This document shows, piece after piece, positions 8,611-18,212 of a DNA stretch of 20,027 nt (position 1 is its first letter; every line of letters starts with the position of its first letter). The stretch covers positions 6,977-27,003 of the forward strand of contig AVPN01001183.1 of assembly GCA_000695325.1 (NCBI GenBank). Direction: 5' to 3'. The notes beneath the pieces were generated by a model. The model was not told where the DNA came from and searched no databases. It saw nothing but the letters and a program-made list of their open reading frames with translations. Source of the stretch: Pleurobrachia bachei. Taxonomy: Eukaryota; Ctenophora; Tentaculata; Cydippida; Pleurobrachiidae. The position numbers and the translations under genes were made by a program.

Positions 8611-10115
8611 TCATCTCTCAGGTTCCTCTTCGCCCGCCACTTGATTTATTTTTTGGAAATGTTGCGAGTTCTTGAATTCCGAAAAGAGTGTAAACAGGAG
8701 ATGGAGCGAATGTATTCGGTTTCTGTTGGGAAAGGGAAATGATGAGATATAATCGAAATCAATGAATTGTAAATTCTAAAAAAATATCAACTTACTGATA
8801 AATCGGAATATCTAGAATACTGCAGATGATATCAACATATTCCCCTAGTTCGCAGTCCATTTCCGCCGAGGGCAACTTGATTCGCGATAAAAGATCTTCC
8901 ATCTCTGTAGGCCATTCCTGGGGAATCGTTATTAGTTAATTAGTTAATCAATTATGTACTAAAATTAGTTTTTATTAAAACTAGTTTTTATCAAAACTAG
9001 TTTTTATTAAAACTAGATTTTAATTGGATGATTCAACTGTTTCTAGACCAAGTTCAAACCAAAATTCAAACCTGCATAAGAATGTCGATGTCGGGCATGT
9101 TTTTTGAGTAGTGAACGGCTGGGGGAGGTTTCTGGCGATGTAATTCTGAGATGTTCTTAATCCACGATTCAATGGCTTTAGGATTCTTTTCAGCGTTTTC
9201 GATACTGGAAACCTGATGAAAACATCAGATTGTTAATTGGCCAATTATTACCTGCACCTCTTTCGTGCAATAACATAATGAAATTCAGATTTAATACCTG
9301 CATTGCTCGAGCTGTACTTTGTTTTGTAATGGCCCTAATCTGGAGATCCAGGACGGTCGGGTCGCTCTGTTTCGCACACGGCTCATCGATACAAGCTAAA
9401 CCAAGTTTATTGACTTGCCCATCAGGTCGGGGTACTGTGATGAAGGCGTCAATATCACCCACAGCAGGTATGAAGTCAGGGATGAACGGCTTCAGCTTGT
9501 GATCTAATTCAACCTGTACAGTTCGAGTTTTTAAATTAATTGATTTTCCTTCAAGAACAGAAGACCTAGCATAGCAATTAACGGGAGCTATAACTTCTGT
9601 AATTTACCTGTTGAGGTGTGTATCGTGTGATGTACTGGAACAAATCCTTGATATCGTGAGAGACATTGAGGTTCTCGAAATCAACTGGATTGTACCCTCC
9701 CTCGAACACCCCACCCTGTTCTCCATCCTCCTCCTCTTCCTCTGTACTCTCTTCATCATCGTCCAACATTCCACCCATTATCTTTTTCTGGGCCGCGGGA
9801 ACAACTGGATCTGGTTTCTGGGCATGTGCATACCTGTACGGGTGACTGGTGAGATTGAGTCAATTTGAACATAAATTATTCATTGTGAAAATTGACAACT
9901 GTGATTAAGGTGAACTCGTACCCCGTTTGAATATCATCATCATCTTCGTCATCTTCCTCTTCATCCTTTTCTTCCTCGTCAGAACAATGTGAGAGATCCT
10001 GTCGCATTGGTCTTGCTCGAGGGGTCACAGACAGGGCCGTGGGAACATCTTCAGCATCGCTAACATCTACACTCTCATCGTATGGCAGGTTGCTCACTGG
10101 TCGATCTTCATCCAT
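8611..10115 (-). CDS. IFT46: Intraflagellar transport protein 46
   Basis: Core IFT-B subunit needed to build cilia; in Chlamydomonas it is required for outer-arm dynein transport. Minus-strand exons: 10115-9922, 9833-9608, 9513-9298, 9212-9072, 8917-8796, 8722-8611 (1011 nt, 336 residues), with GT-AG borders and closing phases. The N-terminus is acidic and low complexity (DEEEKDEEEDDEDDDD). The conserved domain starts near GGYNPVDFENLNVSHDIKDL, then FQYITRYTPQQ, LKPFIPDFIPAVGDIDAF (about 146-163), VPRPDG, DEPCAKQSDPTVLDL, NPKAIESWIKNISELHRQKP, MPDIDILMQEWP, YVDIICSILDIPIYQNRIHS and LFTLFSEFKNSQHFQ, closely matching animal IFT46. The length lies between human (about 304) and Chlamydomonas (about 344). 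The start ATG at 10113-10115 follows an in-frame GTG. The first two exons and upstream DNA are duplicated at 12138-12954. Intron 4 carries a 16-bp tandem repeat. Confidence 0.95.
8961..9024. repeat. Four 16-bp tandem repeats in an IFT46 intron
   Basis: Units at 8961-8976, 8977-8992, 8993-9008 and 9009-9024 share the pattern AAAACTAGTTTTTATT with one to three changes each. The core AAAACTAGTTTT is itself palindromic. The repeat lies inside the intron 8918-9071. Confidence 0.9.
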
Positions 10116-10418
10116 CACTTGGGAGACATTAAATGACGTATGATCAGGGCAGAATAATTGCTTTTATCTCAATCGAAGTTGTTTGTGAACGAAAAATTTG
10201 AAAAATCAAAACATTTTCCGTTTTCGCAAAACTGGACAAGTTTCAAAATCCAAACTTTGCATTTGAATTTTCCCCGCGCGGCGCTAAATTGAGTGCAAGC
10301 CGCGCATTAATGAAATTATTTCGCGCGTTACGTTATAAACATCGCCTTGTCCCGAGATTCAAAATAAAATTTGTCTCATCGTTTCACTTTTCAGTTTTGT
10401 GCCTTTTTTGAAAATTCT
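9602..10418. repeat. 817-bp duplicated IFT46 5' segment, original copy
   Basis: This segment is identical to 12138-12954 except for seven substitutions (about 99.1%) with no indel and a constant 2536-bp offset. It contains six bases of IFT46 intron 2, exon 2, intron 1, exon 1 and about 300 bp upstream, including a GCGCGG-rich stretch. It ends at GAAAATTCT, where a tRNA-like element begins. Confidence 0.93.
10116..10417. promoter_or_regulatory. IFT46 upstream region (probable promoter)
   Basis: About 300 bp upstream of the IFT46 ATG were carried intact into the duplicate. It contains ATGACGTATGATCA close to the start, CpG-rich CCGCGCGGCGC and GCCGCGCATTAATG stretches, and TTCGCGCGTTACGTTATAAAC. 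I found no strict X-box. The promoter role is inferred from position and base composition. Confidence 0.4.
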
Positions 10419-10491
10419 CCCAGTGGCACACTGGCTAAGGCGCTTGGATTAGGTATGGATGGTAACAGGTTCAAACCCCGACCAGGGACCT
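10418..10491 (+). mobile_element. tRNA-like SINE head
   Basis: The stretch is about 73 nt, tRNA-sized. The 5' TCCC can pair with GGGA near the 3' end as an acceptor stem. The A-box-like part, GTGGCACACTGGCTAAGGCG, resembles tRNA-Ser/Leu D-arms, and GGTTCAAACCC matches the pol III B box. The T-stem pairing is poor and the anticodon arm is unclear, so it is more likely a tRNA-derived SINE than a working tRNA. A T8 run follows. No clear target-site duplication is visible. It begins exactly where homology between the two IFT46 segments ends. Confidence 0.55.
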
Positions 10492-12137
10492 TTTAGTTTT
10501 TTTTCCTAATCAGGGCACTCTCTCTAGTCTCTAGTCCTTATGTCTCCATTACATCTTATATTTGGGTCGTTCCATTTCTTTCTTTTCAACCTCTTTCTCC
10601 CACTACTTTTACCTCTCTCACCCTGTCCCACTATCGCTATCTTTCTCTCTCTCGCTCACACACAGTATAGTACACGTACACACAGTATACTTTCTCGCTC
10701 AAAGTATCCTTCTTTCTCCGATTTATGTTTGTTTGTTTGTTGCAGACGTCCCCCTTACTCAACAAGACGCCCTAGGAACACAGGATACTAGTCCTCTGAG
10801 CTATGACCGTGTAGAATTAACTTAAATTAATAAAAGCGTGAATCGTGATTGTCATAGTTTTATTATTCTGGCTGGACTGAAAACATGAACCAGGCGGGTA
10901 TCTATCATTCTTTCGAGGATCTACCTCTTCATTGCAGGCTAGAAAAACATGAATCACGATATTGTGGCCTGGTTTGTGATGATTAATTTCTTTATCACAA
11001 GCATTAATGCCCATATATGGGCATTCGAAAGCAAACTTCAAGAGATAAAACACACTGGGTAAATAACACTCGAATATAAGTGATATCTACACTCTACAGT
11101 CTATCTATCTCTTCCCTTCTCTCCTCTCTCTTTCTCTCTCCCAATTCTTTCTTTTTTGCCTCTCTCTCTTTCTTTATCCCTCTCTTTCCATAAATCTCTC
11201 TTCATCTCTCTCCATCTGCATCCATTTCTGATCTCTCTCTCTCTCTCTCTCTGCTTGAAAAGTGGAAACTTAAAGTTTACTAACTTGTGTCTTGTTGGAC
11301 AGAATGAAGCCAGTAGTCACATAGTCGATACGTTAACCATCTCTCTTATCCAGAACCTCGAGCAAGATCCATTACCTGGTAGAGGAAAGTAGGGGTTAAC
11401 ATCAGAGTTGGGCTTGGGGTTTGAGAGGGAGGGAGATAGAGTGAGAAAGGAAGAAATCCTTTGCAGATGGACTTCTAATCTTTCTCTTCGTGTTAAACGT
11501 ACACTAGTTCTATCCACTATCAAGTTGACTGGACTTTCCGGGTTCAAAACTAACTTTCAAGTTCCCCCACTTCTCATGATCTCTCTGCCCGACCTGCTGA
11601 GTGACCTAGTGATGTGCTTTTTCAGCGTTTAGCCCGCGCGGGTAACGCGCGAGATACTGAAGTATCATCTTGAAGTATCATCTCTCAGAGAGGTGAAAAC
11701 CTTGTTTTCTGAAGTTTTCTTTTATAGAAATCTTCATGGTACTTAGGGGGTTAGAACAGCCCGGGATCGTGTAGTATGGACAATTTGTGGGTGGCCAATT
11801 GACGGCTTTTTTTAAATTTCACTCGCATTTCCGTGTGAGAGCTCGTGGAACAATTTGTGTCTGTTTTCTCTGAAATAGGAGTTCAAAACAGATTGATACT
11901 CTGCTCAGCTTGTATTCACCCGTTTTTCATCTAGTTTTCACCAGTGTGCTCGGAGAACAATTGCCTACAACGTCCAACAAGCGAAATGACGCACATCCGC
12001 CAACTTTTTTCTTGGCGTGCGTGTTTGTGCTTGTTGGTCAAAATTTGCTAGTCGCGTGTGCGGCGATGAGACGATCCTGAAGTATCCCGCGCAGCCCTTG
12101 ATTAGAAGGAGCTAACACTTTAGTGTTTCAGTGTTTC
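10492..12137. other. Gene-free spacer between the two IFT46 copies
   Basis: I find no convincing gene in this stretch of about 1.6 kb. The plus strand is pyrimidine-rich at 10500-10730 and 11100-11260, with (CT)n at 11232-11252 and (GTTT)n at 10725-10740. A possible second tRNA-like head lies in reverse orientation near 10743-10812. A 20-bp palindrome is at 11006-11025. From 11630 to 12137 the DNA is CpG-bearing with CCCGCGCGGG (11633-11642), a GATACTGAAGTATC inverted repeat, and the word TGAAGTATCATCT twice. Open frames here are short and of low complexity. Confidence 0.5.
11006..11025. repeat. Perfect 20-bp palindrome
   Basis: AATGCCCATATATGGGCATT equals its own reverse complement over all 20 bases. 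It lies in gene-free DNA between the two IFT46 copies. No function is known to me. Confidence 0.9.
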
Positions 12138-12954
12138 ATTTACCTGTTGAGGTGTGTATCGCGTGATGTACTGGAACAAATCCTTGATATCGTGAGAGAC
12201 ATTGAGGTTCTCGAAATCAACTGGATTATACCCTCCCTCAAACACCCCACCCTGTTCTCCATCCTCCTCCTCTTCTTCTGTACTCTCTTCATCATCGTCC
12301 AACATTCCACCCATTATCTTTTTCTGGGCCGCGGGAACAACTGGATCTGGTTTCTGGGCATGTGCATACCTGTACGGGTGACTGGTGAGATTGAGTCACT
12401 TTGAACATAAATTATTCATTGTGAAAATTGACAACTGTGATTAAGGTGAACTCGTACCCCGTTTGAATATCATCATCATCTTCGTCATCTTCCTCTTCAT
12501 CCTTTTCTTCCTCGTCAGAACAATGTGAGAGATCCTGTCGCCTTGGTCTTGCTCGAGGGGTCACAGACAGGGCCGTGGGAACATCTTCAGCATCGCTAAC
12601 ATCTACACTCTCATCGTATGGCAGGTTGCTCACTGGTCGATCTTCATCCATCACTTGGGAGACATTAAATGACGTATGATCAGGGCAGAATAATTGCTTT
12701 TATCTCAATCGAAGTTGTTTGTGAACGAAAAATTTGAAAAATCAAAACATTTTCCGTTTTCGCAAAACTGGACAAGTTTCAAAATCCAAACTTTGCATTT
12801 GAATTTTCCCCGCGCGGCGCTAAATTGAGTGCAAGCCGCGCATTAATGAAATTATTTCGCGCGTTACGTTATAAACATCGCCTTGTCCCGAGATACAAAA
12901 TAAAATTTGTCTCATCGTTTCACTTTTCAGTTTTGTGCCTTTTTTGAAAATTCT
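12138..12954. repeat. 817-bp duplicated IFT46 5' segment, second copy
   Basis: Direct repeat of 9602-10418 with seven substitutions. Five fall in exons (four synonymous; one changes Met to Arg in the PRARPMRQ region), one in intron 1 and one upstream. The left border lies six bases inside intron 2 and the right border at GAAAATTCT. Beyond both borders the sequences are unrelated to the original. Confidence 0.93.
12144..12651 (-). pseudogene. Partial IFT46 copy (exons 1-2 only)
   Basis: Exon 1 (12651-12458) and exon 2 (12369-12144) of IFT46 with intact splice sites and upstream region; exons 3-6 are missing. The exon 2 donor is kept (GTAAAT). If it is not spliced onward, the frame reads through to NETLKH and a stop at 12120-12122, giving about 147 residues: the acidic N-terminus plus the start of the conserved domain (GGYNPVDFENLNVSHDIKDL and FQYITRYTPQQ). 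The conserved VGDIDAF and MPDIDILMQ blocks are absent, so full IFT46 function is not expected. It may be transcribed because the upstream region came with it, and it now points away from SLC35B2. Confidence 0.85.
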
Positions 12955-13267
12955 TTTTTTCTTCTTCAAAAAGTGGAATTCCACTCCTTTTGCCGCTTGT
13001 TCTGCTTGAATAAACCCTGCAACTACACGGAATAATGTAATTACTCAACTGTCTCGATTTTGATGTCGTCACACAAGCACCTAAAAGGTTGAGCCCCGTC
13101 CGTCGGGCGTCGACCAACCTCCTGTGGCCTCCTTGGGCGGCAGTTGTATTCTGTAGTGAAGCTGCTGTGGGCGTATGAGGTTAAAAACATGTTGCTTACT
13201 GATACCAATCACACCCTATCGAAATTTTACGTCTAGAAAGCAATTAATTTACTTTATCCACCATAGA
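12955..13267. other. Region between the IFT46 copy and SLC35B2
   Basis: About 310 bp with no gene. It holds a T/C-rich run at the duplication border, a perfect 14-bp palindrome AGTGGAATTCCACT at 12972-12985, and the presumed SLC35B2 promoter. With the copied IFT46 upstream DNA it makes a head-to-head arrangement, 616 bp between start codons. Confidence 0.5.
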
Positions 13268-15741
13268 ATGTCGAGATGGACGTTAGTATTGTTATTGTTA
13301 CTAGTTGAAACAGTGTTTGGAGATATACAACCCGGGGAGACCTTACAGGCTCACAGTTTACTTCCAGAATGGTTCCTCTCTCTTATTCAGAATCTCTTCA
13401 CCTATGGCCTGGTGATTGTGCCAGGTGCACTTGCTATTCGATGGATCAAACAGACCAACTACATCGAGAAAATTAGTAAGTTTTATTAATCTAATGTCAA
13501 TTTAACTTGTTATATACTCACTGTTCACTTTACTAAATCCCTCAATTCAGATCCCGGTGGACCAATGTACAAGATAATTCTGACATGTGTCTATGGAAAG
13601 AAAGATGTTGTGGCTGATGATATTCTCGAGAAAGGAGAGGGTTCTGTCACACCAGAAACAAAGGCAGACCCTCAGTCACCGGTTAAGAAGTTGCTTCTCT
13701 GTGTCATTGGTAAGAAACTATACGGTGTTGTGAAAATGTTCGTATAGGAAACATTTTATGTCCTTATTTCGCTCGAATATAACACCCTGTTAATTCTCCC
13801 GTTCTCTTGATGACCCACTCCTCTCCAGGTCTACAGTGCAGTTACCTCATGTGGGGATATCTGCAGGAGAAAATCATGATAACCAAATATGGAGATATGC
13901 AGTTCAAAGACTCCCAATTCCTTGTCTTCATGAACCGTATCCTGGCTCTGGCAATGGTATCTGGATATGTGACATTATTTAAACAACCACCCCACAAGAC
14001 ACCACTTTACAAGTATGTTTCTCCCTATAACTTATTATATTGTCTAGTGTGACTGGAAACCGAAACCAGTTTGGCCGGTCTGGCAAATGTTTAGAGAAAC
14101 GTTACAACTTTTTATTTTCAGGTACTCCTTTTCTTCATTCTCTAATATCATGAGCAGTTGGTGTCAGTATGAAGCCCTGAAATACGTGTCCTTCCCTACC
14201 CAGGTACGATTTTCAGAAGTATGTCTTTCTTTTATGATCGGATATAATTACAAACGACACACGTACTTCATTTCTATTTCATGATCAATTTGCATGTAAT
14301 GTGTAAATAATAAATGCTAAACCTCAAGATACAGCTCTAGTAAGCTGTAGCCTGCTCTGTAGGTTATCATATAATGGCCTTTCCCTCCCTCTTCTCTATC
14401 TCTCTCTCCCTTCCTTTTGTCGCAATAGTGAACAAACATCTGGTGTCACTCTATTCTCACACCCACTAAATTATATCACTCTTGTTCATGAAACTGTGTA
14501 GATAGAACAAATTCCTTACAGCCCAGTTCACCCCTCATCCTTCAAGCTCAACCATGATGTAGTTACCTGCATTTCGTACCTTCCTGTTTACAATCACCAG
14601 CCCAACCCCCCCTCCCTACTTTTCTTACCCCACTACCCTCCCCCCTCTCCCCGCAGGTGATCTGTAAAGCCAGTAAGACGATGGCTGTCATCATTATGGG
14701 TAAAGCTGTATCTGGCAAGAAGTTCCCCGCGTATGAATATGTGTGTGCGGCCCTAATCTTTGTGGGGGTCAGTGTATTCCTTCTGTGGAACCCCCAGGAA
14801 ACTGAGAAGAATTATACCACCGAGACAACGGTATGAAGTAGGGGAGGGAGACATGATATTGAGAGTTGCCCGGATCAAATATCAATAATTTATTTCAAAA
14901 TGTGCCAATTAGAGAAAGCAACTTGTTTTTGGTACTCACCACCCCAACCCTTCCTTCCTTCAGTTCTCTGGTTTGATAATTCTGTTGGGTTACATCGTGT
15001 TTGATAGTTTCACATCTAACTGGCAGGGGGAACTGTATTCAACATACAGCATGTCATCCTACCAGGTTCGTAATAGCCCCCTCCCACACAAAGGAGTTTA
15101 GTTCCCCCTAAATGAGAGGTCAGCAATGACTTCCCCGGGAGACCATCCCCAAATAAATCATGTGAGGTAGAAGGACGAAGACCGCGAAGAAGTCTAATCT
15201 CTCCTGTGTATCTCTAACCGCTCCTCTAATTTCAGTGTATGCTGGGAACAAATATCTTCTCATCTCTGTTCACTGGAGTCAGCTTGTTGATGGAGGGATT
15301 GTTGTTCTCTAACCTCCTTCTCTGTTTGAACACGCCTGCCCTGGCTTATGACGTCATCAGCATGTCAATCTTCTCTATGACTGGTTAGTGTGGTGGTAAC
15401 TAGGGGTAACTAGTGTTTGGTAACCAGGGGTAACCAATATTTGGTAACTAGGTTTAGTTAGTGTTTCGTAACTATGGGTATAGGTTACGACTCTCTGTTT
15501 GTGTTTGGTAACCAACTAACCTCCCCTCCCCCCTCCAGGTCAGTTCTTCATATTCTACTGTATCGAGACATTTGGCCCGGTAGTATTCACCATCATAATG
15601 GCATGTCGCCAGGTCCTCAGTATCGTGGTGTCCTGCTTCATGTTTGGCCACCCTCTCACCGCTCAGTCCTTCCTCGGTGCAATCATTGTCTTTATCGCAA
15701 TCTTCCTGAGGATTTACGCCAAACAACGGAGTCGCAAGTAA
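13268..15741 (+). CDS. SLC35B2: Adenosine 3'-phospho 5'-phosphosulfate transporter 1 (SLC35B2)
   Basis: Golgi antiporter that imports PAPS, the sulfate donor for proteoglycan and glycoprotein sulfation. Plus-strand exons: 13268-13475, 13551-13709, 13829-14012, 14122-14203, 14657-14830, 14964-15065, 15236-15383, 15539-15741 (1260 nt, 419 residues), all GT-AG with closing phases. The N-terminus has a hydrophobic segment [13 protein letters not shown], then [17 protein letters not shown]; the rest is a multi-pass nucleotide-sugar-transporter fold. Diagnostic blocks are [95 protein letters not shown] and [12 protein letters not shown], close to human SLC35B2 (432 aa). I chose the ATG at 13268 because the hydrophobic segment follows at once; an in-frame ATG at 13175 would add 31 residues. 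Intron 4 has C-rich tracts and intron 7 a 24-bp minisatellite. Confidence 0.94.
14376..14656. repeat. Pyrimidine-rich tracts in SLC35B2 intron 4
   Basis: The 3' part of the intron is C/T-rich: CCCTCCCTCTTCTC near 14386, then several C3-C7 runs between 14600 and 14655 just before the CCGCAG acceptor. The opposite strand therefore has spaced G runs that could form a quadruplex. It may simply be a long polypyrimidine tract. Confidence 0.5.
15395..15490. repeat. 24-bp minisatellite in SLC35B2 intron 7
   Basis: Units start at 15395, 15419, 15443 and 15467. Each opens with GGTAAC or a close variant, and the first three end in GTTT or ATTT; the fourth is degenerate. The array lies wholly within intron 15384-15538. 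Confidence 0.85.
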
Positions 15742-17999
15742 AATACAAGATATACGAAGCAGAGCTGTCAATTTAACTCATGTATGTTGGTGCGCCTTGG
15801 CTATTATACATATTTTGCATGTTATATGATCTTTCTTGTGTTTTTGTGATGTTTCTTGAGTTAAAATCTTAGAAGATTGGTACATTTTAGGAACAGAGAA
15901 TCGTTAGATCGAATCTGAATTATAAATCTACGACATCGAAATTGCATGCTAAAATCCTATCCTAACATGTATCTATGTGTGTGTGTGAGATTCGTTCTGT
16001 TACCTATCACCCCCCTTTCATAGTGATAATATCAAGCAAGATATTGTGGAAAAGGACGAGGAAAAACCAGTGGATCGATGGAGTCAATACCCGGCCATAC
16101 CTGCAAATTGTCTGGTTAAATACTGAAACACTGTCGGTAGAGAGAGAGAGAGAGAGTGAGAGAGCAGAGAGTGAGAGTGAGTGCTGTGTATTTGTGGGAT
16201 GGGACACAAATCTGGCTTGTTATAAAAAACTGGACTTGCATGATGAGAATTTCGTTGTATATGATATATCCCAATATGGGTTGTTGAAATTGTTTAAACC
16301 CCCCGATATGTAGCCCTTTTATTGGTTCCCTTGCTTCTAAAGTAAACATTGGCGATCAAACCTGTGAGAATTATGTTACGAAATGATTTCTGAGATATTG
16401 TTCGAATGAATATCTCATCATACCGAGACAACATGAATGTTTCTCGTATCATGAGTGACGAGTGTAGAATGTGTATGGTGGCAAGACTGTTCCCTATGTT
16501 GATGAGGCAAGACTGTGTTGATGAGTGAAAGGTCCTCCTCTCTGTGTGATACGTGTTGGTACCCCGTGGAGCGCGCCCCGCCGAACGCATCTTGAGGTAG
16601 GAGTTGTGCGCGGGCAACGACTGACCGGGTGACGGCAAAAACGAAATTGATCCATGGTGTTCTGCCAACGCGTTGGCAATGATCCAACTTTCAACCCTCC
16701 TCAAATTTATTCAAAATATCTCCAATTTGCCAGATTTTACATTTAGTTTACTTGCTTATTATATAGTATCCAAATTGTTCAATGAATTTCGATGGACTGT
16801 GCGTGTTTTTTGTATAAACACTGCAATAAGGTGCCGCGCGACAAAAAGTTTAAAACGTGCGCGCGTAAAATCTTTAGTTTTTGTGTTCCCAATTTGAGGC
16901 GGGTTATCGAGATTTTGGGCCTCAAGTGTAACCAAACGGCGCGCGCGAACTAAACTATCACATAGTCGCCAATGTCGAGTGCGCGTGCGCGTTCGCTTGA
17001 TTACTCCGCAAACAACACCAAACTTTGAATTGAAGAGTTTTCACTTTTCAGTTCTCAGTCTGGTTGTGGTCACGTTGGGGTCATGTCGATACCGTATTTC
17101 TTCGAATCAGCTTTACATTCTTATTCTGTCTATTCAGTATAGTAAGTGCTTTTGGCTAACCTTAAACCTATTTAGAGATGGTCAAAACTAACTCGGTGAT
17201 ATGTTATAAGATCTAAAAGATTCAAATCATAAAACTTTTAACGGACCTCATAATCCGAGTGGAAGTCAACGATGGAATTCTGGCTCTGCTCTGAGAAGAG
17301 TTTGGAGATTTTGTCTTTGCCGGCTGCAGTTATCATGAACCATTCTTCTCTTCACCGACACATCATCATGATACTATATGAGAAAATATAATATTCAAGA
17401 TACACATAGATACACAAGATATAACGTAGCTCTAACAGTCTGTAGCGCACAATAACTAGGGTCTAAGTGGACTACGAAGTACGACTTTCCAGGGATGGAG
17501 CTGGGCCTCTGGGCCAGTGTGTATCTTTACGGCCACGATCAGGGTGCGTGGGTTTAAGCATCCCCCCTCCACCCTCACAATAAGCGCACAGGGACGCAGC
17601 CCCGGTGGGCGTGCAGGGAAACCTTCAACAGCAAAAAACTTTTGAAAACTCTTCTCGGCGGAAAGCACTTTCAAAACATCATCAAACAACCTTACGCGCG
17701 GCTCAAGAAATGCATCGCAACTTGTTTAAAAAATCGCGCGTGCACGAAGGGCGTCGCGCGCGTAATCTTAATTTTACAAAACGGTTTTTATTTTTTCGCA
17801 ATAAAATGTTGCAATGGTCCGTTCCGTTACCATATCCATCAGGGGACACCGCGGACGGCTTAGGGCAGAAGGCAGCAGCGGTCGAGATGACAGTATCTAC
17901 CAAATAGACTAAATCTTTATTTATATAATTTATTGACCCCGTTTGTATAACTTATTATTGACATTGTTAGTGTGTTTACCACTATTTATATTCAAGGCC
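15742..17999. other. Gene-poor region between SLC35B2 and the mobile-element remnant
   Basis: I recognise no gene in about 2.3 kb. Contents from left: SLC35B2 3' flank; (TG)n near 15975; (AG)n-rich DNA at 16138-16190; a GC-richer stretch at 16555-16680 ending in a 16-bp palindrome; CpG-rich runs of GCGCGC at 16840-17000 and 17695-17765 that could be promoter DNA; a TATAGTAAGTGC donor-like word near 17138; and a 35-codon minus-strand frame around 17238-17345 with no family match. The longest open frame (16294-16704, minus, 136 codons) overlaps others in several frames and resembles nothing I know. Confidence 0.4.
16663..16678. repeat. Perfect 16-bp palindrome
   Basis: TGCCAACGCGTTGGCA is its own reverse complement. 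It resembles NFI-type TTGGC(N5)GCCAA half-sites, but in outward order (GCCAA then TTGGC), so an NFI site is not supported. Confidence 0.85.
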
Positions 18000-18212
18000 A
18001 ATATCGGCCGACCCCCCTTTTATAAAATGTTCCTGAAGCAACTCGCCAACAAGAAGGCCCAGAAGACCGGCCACTCTTACGAGGAATGTATCAGGCACCT
18101 GCGGACTCGGCTTTCATTCTCTATGGTAAGGTCAATTACCTGTTCTATTAGAGGTTACCGAGGAAGGAGCAAGCGTGATCTGCCTACAACTGACCTCTAT
18201 CATATATACTAG
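18000..18212 (+). mobile_element. Remnant of a mobile-element ORF (C-terminal block), family not assigned
   Basis: A plus-strand frame through this stretch contains the block KAQKTGHSYEECIRHLRTR then LSFSMVRSITCSIRGYRGR. It strongly resembles, from memory, the end of ORFs that recur in many copies in invertebrate genomes, typically of the form LRTKISFxLLRSxxxCxRGSRS. Only this terminal part is present; nothing upstream in the window continues it. I treat it as an old fragment, not a host gene. The assignment rests on recalled pattern only. Confidence 0.4.

Noticed and set aside
8557-8742. Plus-strand frame ending in EFRKECKQEMERMYSVSVGKGK
   Set aside because: The minus strand here gives the true last exon of IFT46 (IHSLHLLFTLFSEFKNSQHF), which matches the family; the plus frame is its shadow.
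8961-9024. CRISPR-like or other spaced repeat array
   Set aside because: The 16-bp units are directly adjacent without spacers, AT-rich and inside an intron; it is a simple tandem repeat.
10418-10491. Functional nuclear tRNA gene
   Set aside because: T-stem pairing is poor and no clear anticodon arm forms, so a tRNA-derived SINE is the better reading.
15975-16313. 112-codon plus-strand open frame with an ERERESERAESESE stretch
   Set aside because: The repetitive part is just the (AG)n microsatellite; the rest has no recognisable domain.
16294-16704. 136-codon minus-strand open frame
   Set aside because: No family resemblance, overlapping open frames on the same strand and no supporting splice or promoter context; probably chance in a GC-richer patch.
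17238-17345. Minus-strand 35-codon frame EEWFMITAAGKDKISKLFSE...
   Set aside because: It looks protein-like, but no convincing acceptor or donor flanks it and another frame over the same DNA is equally open; it is too short to claim an exon.
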